Assembly: GCA_021734005.1 (NCBI GenBank)
Contig: JAIPJV010000088.1
Coordinates: forward strand, 1 to 7,769
DNA: 7,769 nt
Source of the DNA: Fidelibacterota bacterium
GTDB taxonomy: Bacteria > Fidelibacterota > UBA2242 > JAFGTP01
Direction of reading: 5' to 3'
The notes below the pieces were generated by a model, which saw only the letters and a list, made by a program, of their open reading frames with translations, had not been told where the DNA came from and did not search any database. Shown in pieces: positions 1-5,908 of this stretch; within the stretch, counting starts at the first letter, position 1, and every line of letters begins with the position of its first letter. A program made the position numbers and the translations under genes.

Positions 1-59
1 TTCTGCTGACAATTTTTCTCATTGATCTGGTGTTTAGAAAATTGCGGGGATATTTGTAA
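1..59 (+). CDS. C-terminal end of an unidentified upstream protein (partial)
   Basis: One frame is open from the window edge to a TAA at 57-59 and reads LLTIFLIDLVFRKLRGYL. The other two forward frames meet stops within the first 25 bases. A hydrophobic run followed by a short basic tail is typical of the last membrane helix and cytoplasmic end of a membrane protein, for example a transporter permease. Only about 18 residues are present, so no family can be assigned and the frame could be open by chance. The call rests on composition alone. Confidence 0.4.
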   Translation, partial: LLTIFLIDLVFRKLRGYL

Positions 60-75
60 AATTATTGAATACGGG

Positions 76-104
76 TTGCAAGAAGCTTTATGAATTTTTA
101 GATT
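76..104 (+). promoter_or_regulatory. Possible sigma-A-type promoter for the que operon
   Basis: TTGCAA (76-81) and TAGATT (99-104) are separated by 17 bp, the ideal spacing. Each box matches only 4 of 6 consensus bases. They lie between the end of the upstream reading frame (59) and queD (141), where an operon promoter would be expected. A+T-rich DNA gives such matches by chance. I could not find a preQ1 riboswitch core or a Zur-type palindrome in the 80 bases before queD. Confidence 0.3.
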
Positions 105-140
105 TTACTTGTATTTGAATGTTTATTTAAGGAGCATAAA

Positions 141-506
141 TTGTACATAATAGCCTATAGAACCCACTTTTCCGCTTCCCACCGTGTGCAGGATTACCCC
201 GGGAAATGTAAAAATCTACATGGCCATAATTGGAAAATCAAAGTTGAAGTCAAAACCGATCAACAGGATGAAATTGGCATATCCGTTGATTTCAAAGAAT
301 TAAAAAAAATAGTCCACCCTGTCATTGAAAAATTTGACCATCAATATTTAAATGATCTCCCTTTCCTGGAGGGGGCTAATCCTACTGCTGAAAATATTGC
401 TGAATATCTATATCATGAGATTGAAAAAAAATTGCCTGAAAATGTTCAAATTCATCAAGTGGTTGTCTGGGAAACCGATAAATATTCTATTGCATATCGG
501 GAGTAA
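141..506 (+). CDS. queD: 6-carboxy-5,6,7,8-tetrahydropterin synthase QueD
   Basis: QueD converts dihydroneopterin triphosphate to 6-carboxytetrahydropterin, the second step from GTP to queuosine; it is a cytosolic zinc enzyme of the PTPS/QueD family. The 121-residue length is normal. Visible residues are the zinc ligands H14 (in FSASHR), H27 and H29 (in NLHGH), the catalytic C23 just before them, D66-H67 (DHQYLN), the PTAENIA motif at 81-87 and E111 (VWETDKYS). The start is TTG, chosen because AAGGAG (129-134) lies 6 nt upstream and the protein then begins MYIIAYRTHFSASH, as family members do. It is the first gene of a five-gene preQ1 operon. Its TAA stop is in the same frame as the next gene, queE. 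The CX3HXH and DH residues favour QueD over a eukaryotic-type PTPS, and the que neighbours confirm the role. Confidence 0.97.
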   Translation: MYIIAYRTHFSASHRVQDYPGKCKNLHGHNWKIKVEVKTDQQDEIGISVDFKELKKIVHPVIEKFDHQYLNDLPFLEGANPTAENIAEYLYHEIEKKLPENVQIHQVVVWETDKYSIAYRE

Positions 507-512
507 ATTATT
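499..512 (+). promoter_or_regulatory. Ribosome binding site deciding the queE start (GGGAG, then ATT)
   Basis: GGGAG at 499-503 overlaps the last codons of queD. Its 6 nt spacing to ATT at 510 is optimal. The TTG at 561 has no comparable Shine-Dalgarno sequence, since the bases before it read CGAATCAGTATTT. This is the main sequence evidence for a non-canonical start. Confidence 0.55.
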
Positions 513-1148
513 CTTAAGGTAAATGAAATATTTTATTCGATTCAAGGCGAATCAGTATTTTTGGGCAAGCCCTTCCTCTTCATCAGGTTGACTGGCTGCA
601 ATTTAAGATGCAATTATTGCGATACAAAATATGCTTATGAAGAGGGTGATTTTTTTACAGTAGATCAATTATTAAGTAAAATTTTGCAATATCCGGTTAG
701 GAATGTAGAAATTACGGGCGGTGAACCCCTTCTTCAGGAAGATACTATAGAATTAGCCCGGAAAATTATAAATCGTGGTTATGAATTATTAATTGAAACC
801 AATGGCTCGCTAAGTTTGGCAGAATTGCCGGAGGAAACTGTCAAAGTTGTTGATGTGAAAACACCGGGAAGTGGAGAAGAAGGCACTTTTTTACTGGAAA
901 ATTTGAAACTTTTGCATACCCGGGACAATCTAAAGTTTGTTATTTCTGATCGGACGGATTTTGACTGGAGTGTGAATTTTTGTCGGCAACACAATTTATT
1001 TAGGGCAACAGAAATTTTGTTCGCTGCAGTAAAAGACCGCCTCGATTATGCGAGTTTATGCGATTGGATTTTGACAGAAGGTCTGGATGTGCGCTTTCAA
1101 CCGCAATTACATAAAATGATCTGGCCTGAGAAAACAAGAGGAGTATGA
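510..1148 (+). CDS. queE: 7-carboxy-7-deazaguanine synthase QueE (radical SAM), probable ATT start
   Basis: QueE is a radical SAM enzyme that contracts 6-carboxytetrahydropterin to 7-carboxy-7-deazaguanine. With the proposed start it has 212 residues, normal for the family. The cluster-binding CX3CX2C is C30/C34/C37 (GCNLRCNYCDT), followed by the ITGGEPL motif that contacts SAM. The first ATG, GTG or TTG in frame is TTG at 561, but homology clearly extends upstream: the codons from 513 read LKVNEIFYSIQGES, the usual QueE N-terminus with its QGE motif in the substrate pocket. In-frame sequence back to the queD stop offers ATT at 507 or 510, or ATA at 528. ATT at 510 is preferred: GGGAG (499-503) lies 6 nt upstream, and a 3 nt gap after the queD stop matches the 2-3 nt gaps elsewhere in the operon. 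Identity is near certain; the start is an inference. Translation by readthrough of the queD TAA is an alternative. Confidence 0.95.
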   Translation: MLKVNEIFYSIQGESVFLGKPFLFIRLTGCNLRCNYCDTKYAYEEGDFFTVDQLLSKILQYPVRNVEITGGEPLLQEDTIELARKIINRGYELLIETNGSLSLAELPEETVKVVDVKTPGSGEEGTFLLENLKLLHTRDNLKFVISDRTDFDWSVNFCRQHNLFRATEILFAAVKDRLDYASLCDWILTEGLDVRFQPQLHKMIWPEKTRGV

Positions 1149-1150
1149 GA

Positions 1151-1834
1151 ATGAGTAAGAAAGCACTTGTTTCACTTAGTGGAGGACTGGATTCAGCTAC
1201 AACTCTAGCCATAGCCCTATCGGAGGGCTACCAGGTTTATGCTATAAGTTATAATTATGAGCAGCGCAATTCTGTAGAACTTCAAGCCGCCCGGCAGGTT
1301 GCAAAAAGCATGAATGTTGAAAATCATAAGATAATGAATATTGATCTTTCCCAGATTGGTGGCTCGGCTCTTACTGATGATATACCAGTTCCTACTGACA
1401 ATTCCAGCGAAGAGGAAATTCCCGCTACTTATGTACCCGGGCGTAATTTGATTTTTCTTTCTCTGGCTCTGGCCTGGGCTGAAGTCAATCATATTTATGA
1501 TTTATTTATTGGTGTTAATAGTCTAGATTATAGCGGCTATCCAGATTGTCGTCCGGAATTCATAAAAAGCTTTCAGAAAACAGCCAATCTGGCTACCAAA
1601 GCCGGGGTTACCGGTAATGACATTAAAGTTCATACACCTATTATAGAGATGACAAAAGCAGAGATTATTAAAAAAGGTGTGGATCTGGGAGTAGATTACA
1701 GCAAAACAATCAGCTGCTATAATCCTGATGAACAGGGACGAGCCTGTGGAGTTTGTGACAGTTGCCGCTTGCGAAGAGAGGGCTTTCAAAAAGCCGGAGT
1801 TCCAGATCCTACCAATTATCAAGAAAAGGAGTAA
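1151..1834 (+). CDS. queC: 7-cyano-7-deazaguanine (preQ0) synthase QueC
   Basis: QueC uses ATP and ammonia to convert 7-carboxy-7-deazaguanine to the nitrile preQ0. The ATP-binding PP-loop SGGLDS is at residues 10-15, the conserved VPGRN at 95-99, and DYSGYPDCRPEF around 126-137. The zinc-binding cysteines C189, C199, C202 and C205 are all present (the last three in CGVCDSC). The length of 227 residues is normal. An ATG at 1145 overlaps the queE stop (ATGA), but the Shine-Dalgarno AGGAG (1139-1143) is only 1 nt from it. The same AGGAG is 7 nt from the ATG at 1151, so MSKKALVSLSGG is preferred, leaving a 2 nt gap after queE. It is the third gene of the preQ1 operon and is probably co-translated with its neighbours. 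Confidence 0.97.
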   Translation: MSKKALVSLSGGLDSATTLAIALSEGYQVYAISYNYEQRNSVELQAARQVAKSMNVENHKIMNIDLSQIGGSALTDDIPVPTDNSSEEEIPATYVPGRNLIFLSLALAWAEVNHIYDLFIGVNSLDYSGYPDCRPEFIKSFQKTANLATKAGVTGNDIKVHTPIIEMTKAEIIKKGVDLGVDYSKTISCYNPDEQGRACGVCDSCRLRREGFQKAGVPDPTNYQEKE

Positions 1835-1836
1835 AT

Positions 1837-2235
1837 ATGTCCCAAAAGAAGAAAAAAGGAACAAAAGAAATTGAGGAAGCGGAATTAATACCAATAAAAA
1901 ATAAATACCCAGACCGGGATTACAGAATTGATATTGAATTGCCCGAATTCACCTGTCTATGTCCTGTAACGGGCTATCCCGATTTTGCTGTTATAAATGT
2001 TCACTATATCCCTGATAAATATGTTGTGGAATTAAAGTCTTTGAAATTATATATCAATAAATTCCGCAATCAGGGAATGTATCATGAAGCAACAGTTAAT
2101 AAAATTATGGATGATATTGTTGAAAAAATTGACCCCCGCTGGATAAAAGTTGTCGGTGATTTTAATCGGCGGGGAAATGTCAAGACGATTGTTACTGCGG
2201 AACATACTCAGAAAAATTATCAAAAAGAGGAATAA
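1837..2235 (+). CDS. queF: NADPH-dependent preQ0 reductase QueF (short type)
   Basis: QueF reduces the nitrile of preQ0 to the amine preQ1 with NADPH, the last step of free-base synthesis before insertion into tRNA. At 132 residues it is the short, single-domain (type I, Bacillus-like) form. The catalytic thiol is C42 in LCPVTGYPDF and the proton donor is D49. The ELKSLK motif (65-70) and FRNQGMYHE (76-84) supply the NADPH and substrate contacts typical of the family. The N-terminus is lysine-rich (four consecutive K at 4-7). The start is ATG with AAGGAG (1826-1831) 5 nt upstream and 2 nt after the queC stop; the same frame stays open upstream to 1762, but that overlaps queC and lacks support. 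The YPD replaces the more common QPD in the active-site loop, a modest variation. Confidence 0.97.
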   Translation: MSQKKKKGTKEIEEAELIPIKNKYPDRDYRIDIELPEFTCLCPVTGYPDFAVINVHYIPDKYVVELKSLKLYINKFRNQGMYHEATVNKIMDDIVEKIDPRWIKVVGDFNRRGNVKTIVTAEHTQKNYQKEE

Positions 2236-2238
2236 ACA

Positions 2239-3030
2239 TTGCAGGACGTGCAAAATCAAATTGATAATAGAAATATTCCAATAGATCAGGTCGGAGTCAA
2301 AGATCTGACCTATCCCATTGTTCTTTTAGATAGGGAAAACGAAGTGCAGAAAACGGTGGCTTCTATCAATATGTATGTTAATCTGCCCCATGATTTTCGA
2401 GGCACTCATATGAGCCGCTTTGTGGAAATTCTAAATCAGCACCATCACAAACTGCAGATTGACAGTCTTGATGAGGTGCTTCTCAAAATGAAAAGGCGTT
2501 TGAAGGCAGAAGAAGCTCATATTGAGGTGTTTTTTCCCTATTTTTTGGAGAAATCTGCCCCTGTTTCTGAAGCAAAAAGCATGATGAAATATGAGTGTAG
2601 TTTTACCGGTAATTTAAGAGAAGACCTGGACTTCGTCCTGGGAGTAAAAGTACCTGTCAACACTCTCTGCCCCTGTTCCAAGGAAATATCTGAATCAGGA
2701 GCCCATAATCAGCGCTCAATTATCAGCATAAAAGTTCGCTATAATGAATTGATCTGGATTGAGGAACTCATTGAAATCGCTGAGCAAGCAGCCTCCAGCC
2801 CGGTGTACTCATTGTTAAAGAGAGAAGATGAAAAATATGTGACTGAAGCTGCTTATGATAATCCTAAATTTGTTGAAGATGTAGTCCGCAATCTTGCCCT
2901 TACCCTTAATAAAGATGACCGGGTCTACTGGTACAAAGTTGAATCTGAGAATTTTGAATCTATTCACAATCACAATGCCTATGCTCTGATTGAAAAAGAT
3001 AAAAGAGAAAACCCTGATGATTGTTTATAA
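2239..3030 (+). CDS. folE2: GTP cyclohydrolase IB (FolE2 type)
   Basis: FolE2 opens and rearranges GTP to dihydroneopterin triphosphate, the entry point to queuosine and folate pterins. It is unrelated in overall sequence to FolE and works with several metals, so organisms use it as an alternative when zinc is short. The 263-residue length is typical. The active-site segment LCPCSKEIS has C144 and C146, with H156 in AHNQRS 12 residues after C144, and E198 in KREDEKYVTEAAYDNPKF near the C-terminus. RGTHMSRF (54-61) is a further family motif. The start is TTG, 3 nt after the queF stop, with AGAGGA (2226-2231) 7 nt upstream. As the last gene of the operon it supplies the substrate for QueD. No strong terminator follows it; only a 5 bp AGATT/AATCT hairpin is visible at 3031-3048. 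Confidence 0.96.
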   Translation: MQDVQNQIDNRNIPIDQVGVKDLTYPIVLLDRENEVQKTVASINMYVNLPHDFRGTHMSRFVEILNQHHHKLQIDSLDEVLLKMKRRLKAEEAHIEVFFPYFLEKSAPVSEAKSMMKYECSFTGNLREDLDFVLGVKVPVNTLCPCSKEISESGAHNQRSIISIKVRYNELIWIEELIEIAEQAASSPVYSLLKREDEKYVTEAAYDNPKFVEDVVRNLALTLNKDDRVYWYKVESENFESIHNHNAYALIEKDKRENPDDCL

Positions 3031-3050
3031 AGATTACAATATAAATCTCT

Positions 3051-3078
3051 TTGAATAATTTGAAGCATTTTTTATATT
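3051..3078 (+). promoter_or_regulatory. Possible promoter for the HisKA-like/receiver gene
   Basis: TTGAAT (3051-3056, 4 of 6 consensus bases) and TATATT (3073-3078, 5 of 6) are separated by 16 bp, in the 84 bp gap after folE2. This would let the signalling gene be expressed apart from the que operon. The region is very A+T-rich, so a chance match is possible. Confidence 0.4.
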
Positions 3079-3094
3079 ACTTAAGTGACGAAAT

Positions 3095-3107
3095 CCTAAA
3101 ATTTAGG
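3095..3107. repeat. Small palindrome overlapping a ribosome binding site
   Basis: CCTAAA-A-TTTAGG forms a 13 bp inverted repeat with 6 bp arms and a one-base centre. Its right end shares AGG with the AGGAGG ribosome binding site (3105-3110) of the next gene. As RNA it could only form a weak 4 bp stem. As DNA it is just downstream of the proposed -10 box, where an operator could lie. Function is unknown and chance is likely. Confidence 0.35.
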
Positions 3108-3114
3108 AGGGAAA

Positions 3115-3774
3115 ATGAACTCACCCAAATCCAAAAAAAGGCATTTACCCAGTATAAAAAAACTAGAATCCTTTCGCAAAACAAGTCTGGATTGTGCGCA
3201 ATCTATCAATGGCAAGTTGACCAGTATATTGGGGGCTGCCGAGGAGCTATGGGAGCATGTCGACAAAAAAGATTTCTTTGCAACCGAACAGATTGAAATG
3301 ATCATCAGAACTGTTGACAAAATCAAATCCTCCACTCGTCAGATAGAAAGAGAGAACGCAAGAATAACCCGAACTGAACAAAAGCGGAAAAAACCCAAAA
3401 GTAAATCCTCTGATCATAAAAAGAGTATTTTGCTGGCCGAAGATGATGTCGATAATAGAAGCATACTTAATATTATGCTGGAAAAAATGGGTTACAAAGT
3501 CACTTTAGCAGAGGATGGGCAGGAAGCCTGGAATAAATTTCAGAAAAATAATTTTAAGATTGTAATAACTGATATCCAAATGCCGGGTCTGTCAGGAATA
3601 GAACTCCTTAAGAAAATCCACAAAACTGATAGCAAACTCCCTGTCCTTCTGATCACAGGCTATGATAAAAATGAGCCCAGGGAAATGGCCAAACAACAGG
3701 ATAATATCTATTTCCTGAGAAAACCCTTTCGTAGAAATAAGCTTCGTGAGGTTCTGGAAGAATCTCTTAAATAG
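3115..3774 (+). CDS. Receiver-domain protein with an N-terminal HisKA-like segment lacking the His
   Basis: The 219-residue protein has two parts. Residues about 105-219 are a complete CheY-like receiver: acidic pocket E109/D110/D111 (LLAEDD), phospho-acceptor D153 (ITDIQMPG), T181 (LITGYD) and K203 (RKPF). Residues about 15-85 are helical and resemble the dimerisation/phosphotransfer helices of histidine kinases: CAQSINGKLTSILGAAEEL lines up with the usual A-H-x-x-N-N-x-L-T-x-I-L-G-x-A-E-L pattern, followed by a second helix ending in STRQI. The His position is Q29 (CAA at 3199-3201). No ATP-binding domain is present. A basic, probably flexible linker (about 86-104) joins the parts. The start is ATG with AGGAGG (3105-3110) 4 nt upstream. 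No DNA-binding domain is visible, so output is presumably through protein contacts, perhaps dimerisation or binding to a kinase; this is inference. The neighbours (que operon, htrA) do not reveal the pathway. A plain response regulator with an unrelated coiled coil is the alternative. Confidence 0.85.
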   Translation: MNSPKSKKRHLPSIKKLESFRKTSLDCAQSINGKLTSILGAAEELWEHVDKKDFFATEQIEMIIRTVDKIKSSTRQIERENARITRTEQKRKKPKSKSSDHKKSILLAEDDVDNRSILNIMLEKMGYKVTLAEDGQEAWNKFQKNNFKIVITDIQMPGLSGIELLKKIHKTDSKLPVLLITGYDKNEPREMAKQQDNIYFLRKPFRRNKLREVLEESLK

Positions 3775-3936
3775 ATTCCTTCCCAAGCTATAATTGGATC
3801 AATTTTTAAAAAATAGAATTTTATCTTTTATCTGGAAGGCCAATCTCTATGTCTAAATTTATATGAAACAAAAAGCCTCTTATCTCATTTAAATCCAGAC
3901 TATGGAGTTGATTATTAAAAAAAATGTGAGGTGAAA

Positions 3937-5445
3937 ATGAAGATTGATATTAAGAAGTTAGTCATAGTAGTTGTCCTCCTTGCTGTTGGTGTTTATCTGG
4001 GAGGAACTTTTCTTGGTAAAGACCCAGAAAAAGTAGTTGTTTATGAAAACACAAAGCCAACGCAGGATTCAGGAAATTTTGTCAAAGCATCCTTGTTAAG
4101 CAATAAAAATAAATCTGCATCTCTCCAATATCTTAACCAGGCCTTTGTTAATATTGCTGAAAATGTAAAGCCGTCAGTAGTTACAATTACTGCTGAAAAG
4201 GTCGTAAAAAGAAATATGACCGAACAGGATGAATTTTTTAGAAAATTTTTCGGTTTTCCTGCTCCCGATAGTGAATCCCGTCAAACTTCCCTGGGGTCGG
4301 GAGTTATTGTAAGTGATAAAGGCTATATTCTGACAAATAGCCATGTTATAGAAAATGGTGAAAAAATTAGCGTGCGTCTGGCCAGTGGAGAAGTTTACAA
4401 AGCAGAAATTATCGGCTCGGATGAAAAAACTGATATAGCCGTAATCAAAATTGAAGCCGGCGATCTTACATCAGTTCGTCTCGGTGATTCTGATGCTTTG
4501 AAAGTTGGAGAATGGGTTGTAGCTGTCGGCTCACCACTTACTGAACAGCTCGCCCATACAGTTACTGCTGGGATAGTTAGTGCAAAAGCCAGAAGTATAA
4601 ACATTGGTGGAAATACTACTGCCAGTTTTATTCAGACTGATGCTGCTATCAATCCTGGGAATAGTGGAGGCGCACTGGTCAATATAGAAGGCGAACTTGT
4701 TGGAATTAATACGGCCATTGCTACAGGAGGTGGCTTGAGTCGCGGTAATATTGGGATAGGATTCGCCATTCCGGTAAATCTGGCGCAAAAAATTATGGAG
4801 GATTTGATTGAAACCGGCCATGTAGAAAGAGCCTGGCTTGGTGTTATGATCGGTTCGATTACTGATCCTATTGCCCGGGCCATGGACGTAGACACCAGGA
4901 CTGGTGCTCTTGTTAATGAAGTCGTCGAAGGCAGTCCTGCTCAAAAAGCTGGCTTGAAAATCGGTGATGTGATTATCGAGTATAATGACACCAGAGTCGA
5001 GCATCCTCAGCATCTAACTTCAATGGTTTCCAGCTCTGATATTGGTGAAAAAGCAGAATTGAAAATAATTAGGGACGGAGATGAAAAAACTATTGAAGTA
5101 GAACTCGGTAAGAGACCTGAAGATGATGAACTGACTTCCGGAGAAATGGACACATCATCTGAAGAATTACTCGGCATGAAATGCAAAGAAATAAATCCTC
5201 AACTGGCAGAACAACTGGAAATTGATATAGATGAAGAAGGCGTTGTTGTGGTTGGCCTGAAAAGGGGAACAGAATCTGCTCAGAAACTTCGCCACGGTGA
5301 TATAATTAGAAGAATTGGAAAAAAGACAGTGACCAGCCTGGAAGACTTGAAAGAAGGCTATGAGCAAGTCAAAGATAAACAATATATCCTCTTGCTAATA
5401 AAACGGGAACAGCATACAGTTTTTATAACTCTTGAAAACGAATAA
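3937..5445 (+). CDS. HtrA/DegP-family membrane-anchored serine protease
   Basis: This is a trypsin-like (S1C) protease of envelope protein quality control, expected to act outside the cytoplasmic membrane. Numbered from ATG 3937 (502 residues), there is a short basic start and one hydrophobic helix (about 8-26) serving as signal anchor, with no obvious cleavage site. The protease domain (about 65-290) has catalytic H136 (LTNSHV), D166 (KTDIAV) and S243 (NPGNSGGAL). A first PDZ domain follows (about 295-392, starting AWLGV). After an acidic, Ser/Glu-rich linker (about 394-410) comes a second, more divergent PDZ-like domain to the end, with GVVVVGLKRGTESAQKLRHG resembling a PDZ core. Two PDZ domains recall DegP/DegQ; many Gram-positive HtrA proteins have one. 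A GTG at 3931 is possible, but it lies inside the Shine-Dalgarno GAGGTGA (3928-3934), so ATG 3937 is chosen. It appears monocistronic, with its own terminator. The exact orthologue (htrA, degP or degQ) cannot be told from sequence alone. Confidence 0.95.
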   Translation: MKIDIKKLVIVVVLLAVGVYLGGTFLGKDPEKVVVYENTKPTQDSGNFVKASLLSNKNKSASLQYLNQAFVNIAENVKPSVVTITAEKVVKRNMTEQDEFFRKFFGFPAPDSESRQTSLGSGVIVSDKGYILTNSHVIENGEKISVRLASGEVYKAEIIGSDEKTDIAVIKIEAGDLTSVRLGDSDALKVGEWVVAVGSPLTEQLAHTVTAGIVSAKARSINIGGNTTASFIQTDAAINPGNSGGALVNIEGELVGINTAIATGGGLSRGNIGIGFAIPVNLAQKIMEDLIETGHVERAWLGVMIGSITDPIARAMDVDTRTGALVNEVVEGSPAQKAGLKIGDVIIEYNDTRVEHPQHLTSMVSSSDIGEKAELKIIRDGDEKTIEVELGKRPEDDELTSGEMDTSSEELLGMKCKEINPQLAEQLEIDIDEEGVVVVGLKRGTESAQKLRHGDIIRRIGKKTVTSLEDLKEGYEQVKDKQYILLLIKREQHTVFITLENE

Positions 5446-5471
5446 TAAAGAGTGCTAAAATCAGGAAACAT

Positions 5472-5503
5472 AAGAGGGCTCGATTTTTCGGGCCCTCTTT
5501 GCT
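5472..5503 (+). terminator. Intrinsic terminator after the HtrA protease gene
   Basis: AAGAGGGCTCG (5472-5482) pairs with CGGGCCCTCTT (5489-5499) in an 11 bp, G+C-rich stem containing one G-U pair and closed by a 6 nt ATTTTT loop. A short, interrupted T-rich run follows (TTTGCTATTTAT, counting the T pairing at the stem base). It lies 26 nt after the protease stop. On the opposite strand no T-run follows, so it looks one-directional. Confidence 0.85.
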
Positions 5504-5672
5504 ATTTATACCAGGATGTTGAGAATTTACCGTCATTACAAGATACTTTCGGCGCTGGCAAATACAAAAGCAAAAAGGCTTTTTAAGATCAAAAAATTAA
5601 TTGGTCTAGGGTTGTTATTTTGTATGAAAAACAATAAATTTGGTGGTTAAATTGGAGGAAAAATCCGGAGTA

Positions 5673-5894
5673 ATGAGCAGTCTGGGTAGAATATTAATCA
5701 TATTTGGCTTAATGGTTATGGTTTTGGGACTATTGTTATCTTATGGTGGCAATATTCCTGTGATTAATAAACTGGGAAAACTGCCTGGAGATTTTGTGAT
5801 TAAAAAAGAAGGATTTGTATTATATTTCCCTCTGGCTTCGTCATTACTCCTTAGTGCGATTGTATATTTGATATTTAAAGTATTTCAGAGATAA
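5673..5894 (+). CDS. Small two-helix membrane protein, DUF2905-like
   Basis: A 73-residue protein with two predicted membrane helices: about residues 7-25 (LIIFGLMVMVLGLLLSYG) and about 49-70 (VLYFPLASSLLLSAIVYLIF). Between them lies the polar segment KLGKLPGDFVIKKEGF. The pattern G-(K/R)-LPGD followed by a YFPLA-type second helix is what I recall for the DUF2905 family, whose function is unknown. The start is uncertain. ATG 5673 gives the usual family length of about 70 residues, but GGAG (5667-5670) is only 2 nt before it and GGAGG (5654-5658) is 14 nt away. The frame is open further upstream, with TTG at 5640, GTG at 5643 and TTG at 5652 as alternatives. It stands 14 nt before the synthetase gene and is probably co-transcribed with it. 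No convincing promoter was found in the gap before it. Confidence 0.8.
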   Translation: MSSLGRILIIFGLMVMVLGLLLSYGGNIPVINKLGKLPGDFVIKKEGFVLYFPLASSLLLSAIVYLIFKVFQR

Positions 5895-5908
5895 AAGGAG
5901 GTCACAGT

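Noticed and set aside
523..560. ATG at 523 as a start for queE.
   Set aside because: It is in a different frame from the QueE protein. The conserved N-terminus reads through 513-560 without any frameshift, so this ATG cannot start queE.
3145..3168. ACCC followed by TATAAAAAAACTAG resembles the tail of a preQ1-I riboswitch.
   Set aside because: It lies inside the coding sequence of the receiver protein, downstream of the que operon, and has no GGTTC-type partner stem upstream. Most likely a chance match in A-rich lysine codons.
3789..3794. Perfect TATAAT between the receiver gene and htrA.
   Set aside because: The position 17 bp upstream reads CTTAAA, a poor -35, and there is no TGn extension. 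TAGAAT at 3814 with TTGGAT at 3794 has only a 14 bp spacer. No promoter for htrA can be assigned with confidence.
3831..3899. TCTGGA and TCCAGA inverted arms flanking most of the gap before htrA.
   Set aside because: The arms are only 6 bp and 57 nt apart, with no supporting extended pairing.
4531..5013. A 160-codon open frame on the minus strand opposite the protease gene.
   Set aside because: It is the antisense shadow of a well-supported protease domain, has no recognisable motifs and no ribosome binding site that I can justify.
5450..5458. GAGTGCTAA, identical to the right half of a CIRCE (HrcA) heat-shock operator.
   Set aside because: The left half (TTAGCACTC) is absent 9 nt upstream, and the site follows the protease gene instead of preceding a promoter.
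5566..5584. AAAAGC/GCTTTT hairpin followed by T, possibly a second terminator.
   Set aside because: The stem is only 6 bp and mostly A-T, with an A-rich loop; too weak to call.
5516..5650. A 44-codon ATG reading frame giving a basic peptide between the terminator and the DUF2905-like gene.
   Set aside because: It has no usable ribosome binding site (only CAGG touching the ATG), matches no family I recognise and overlaps possible upstream starts of the next gene.
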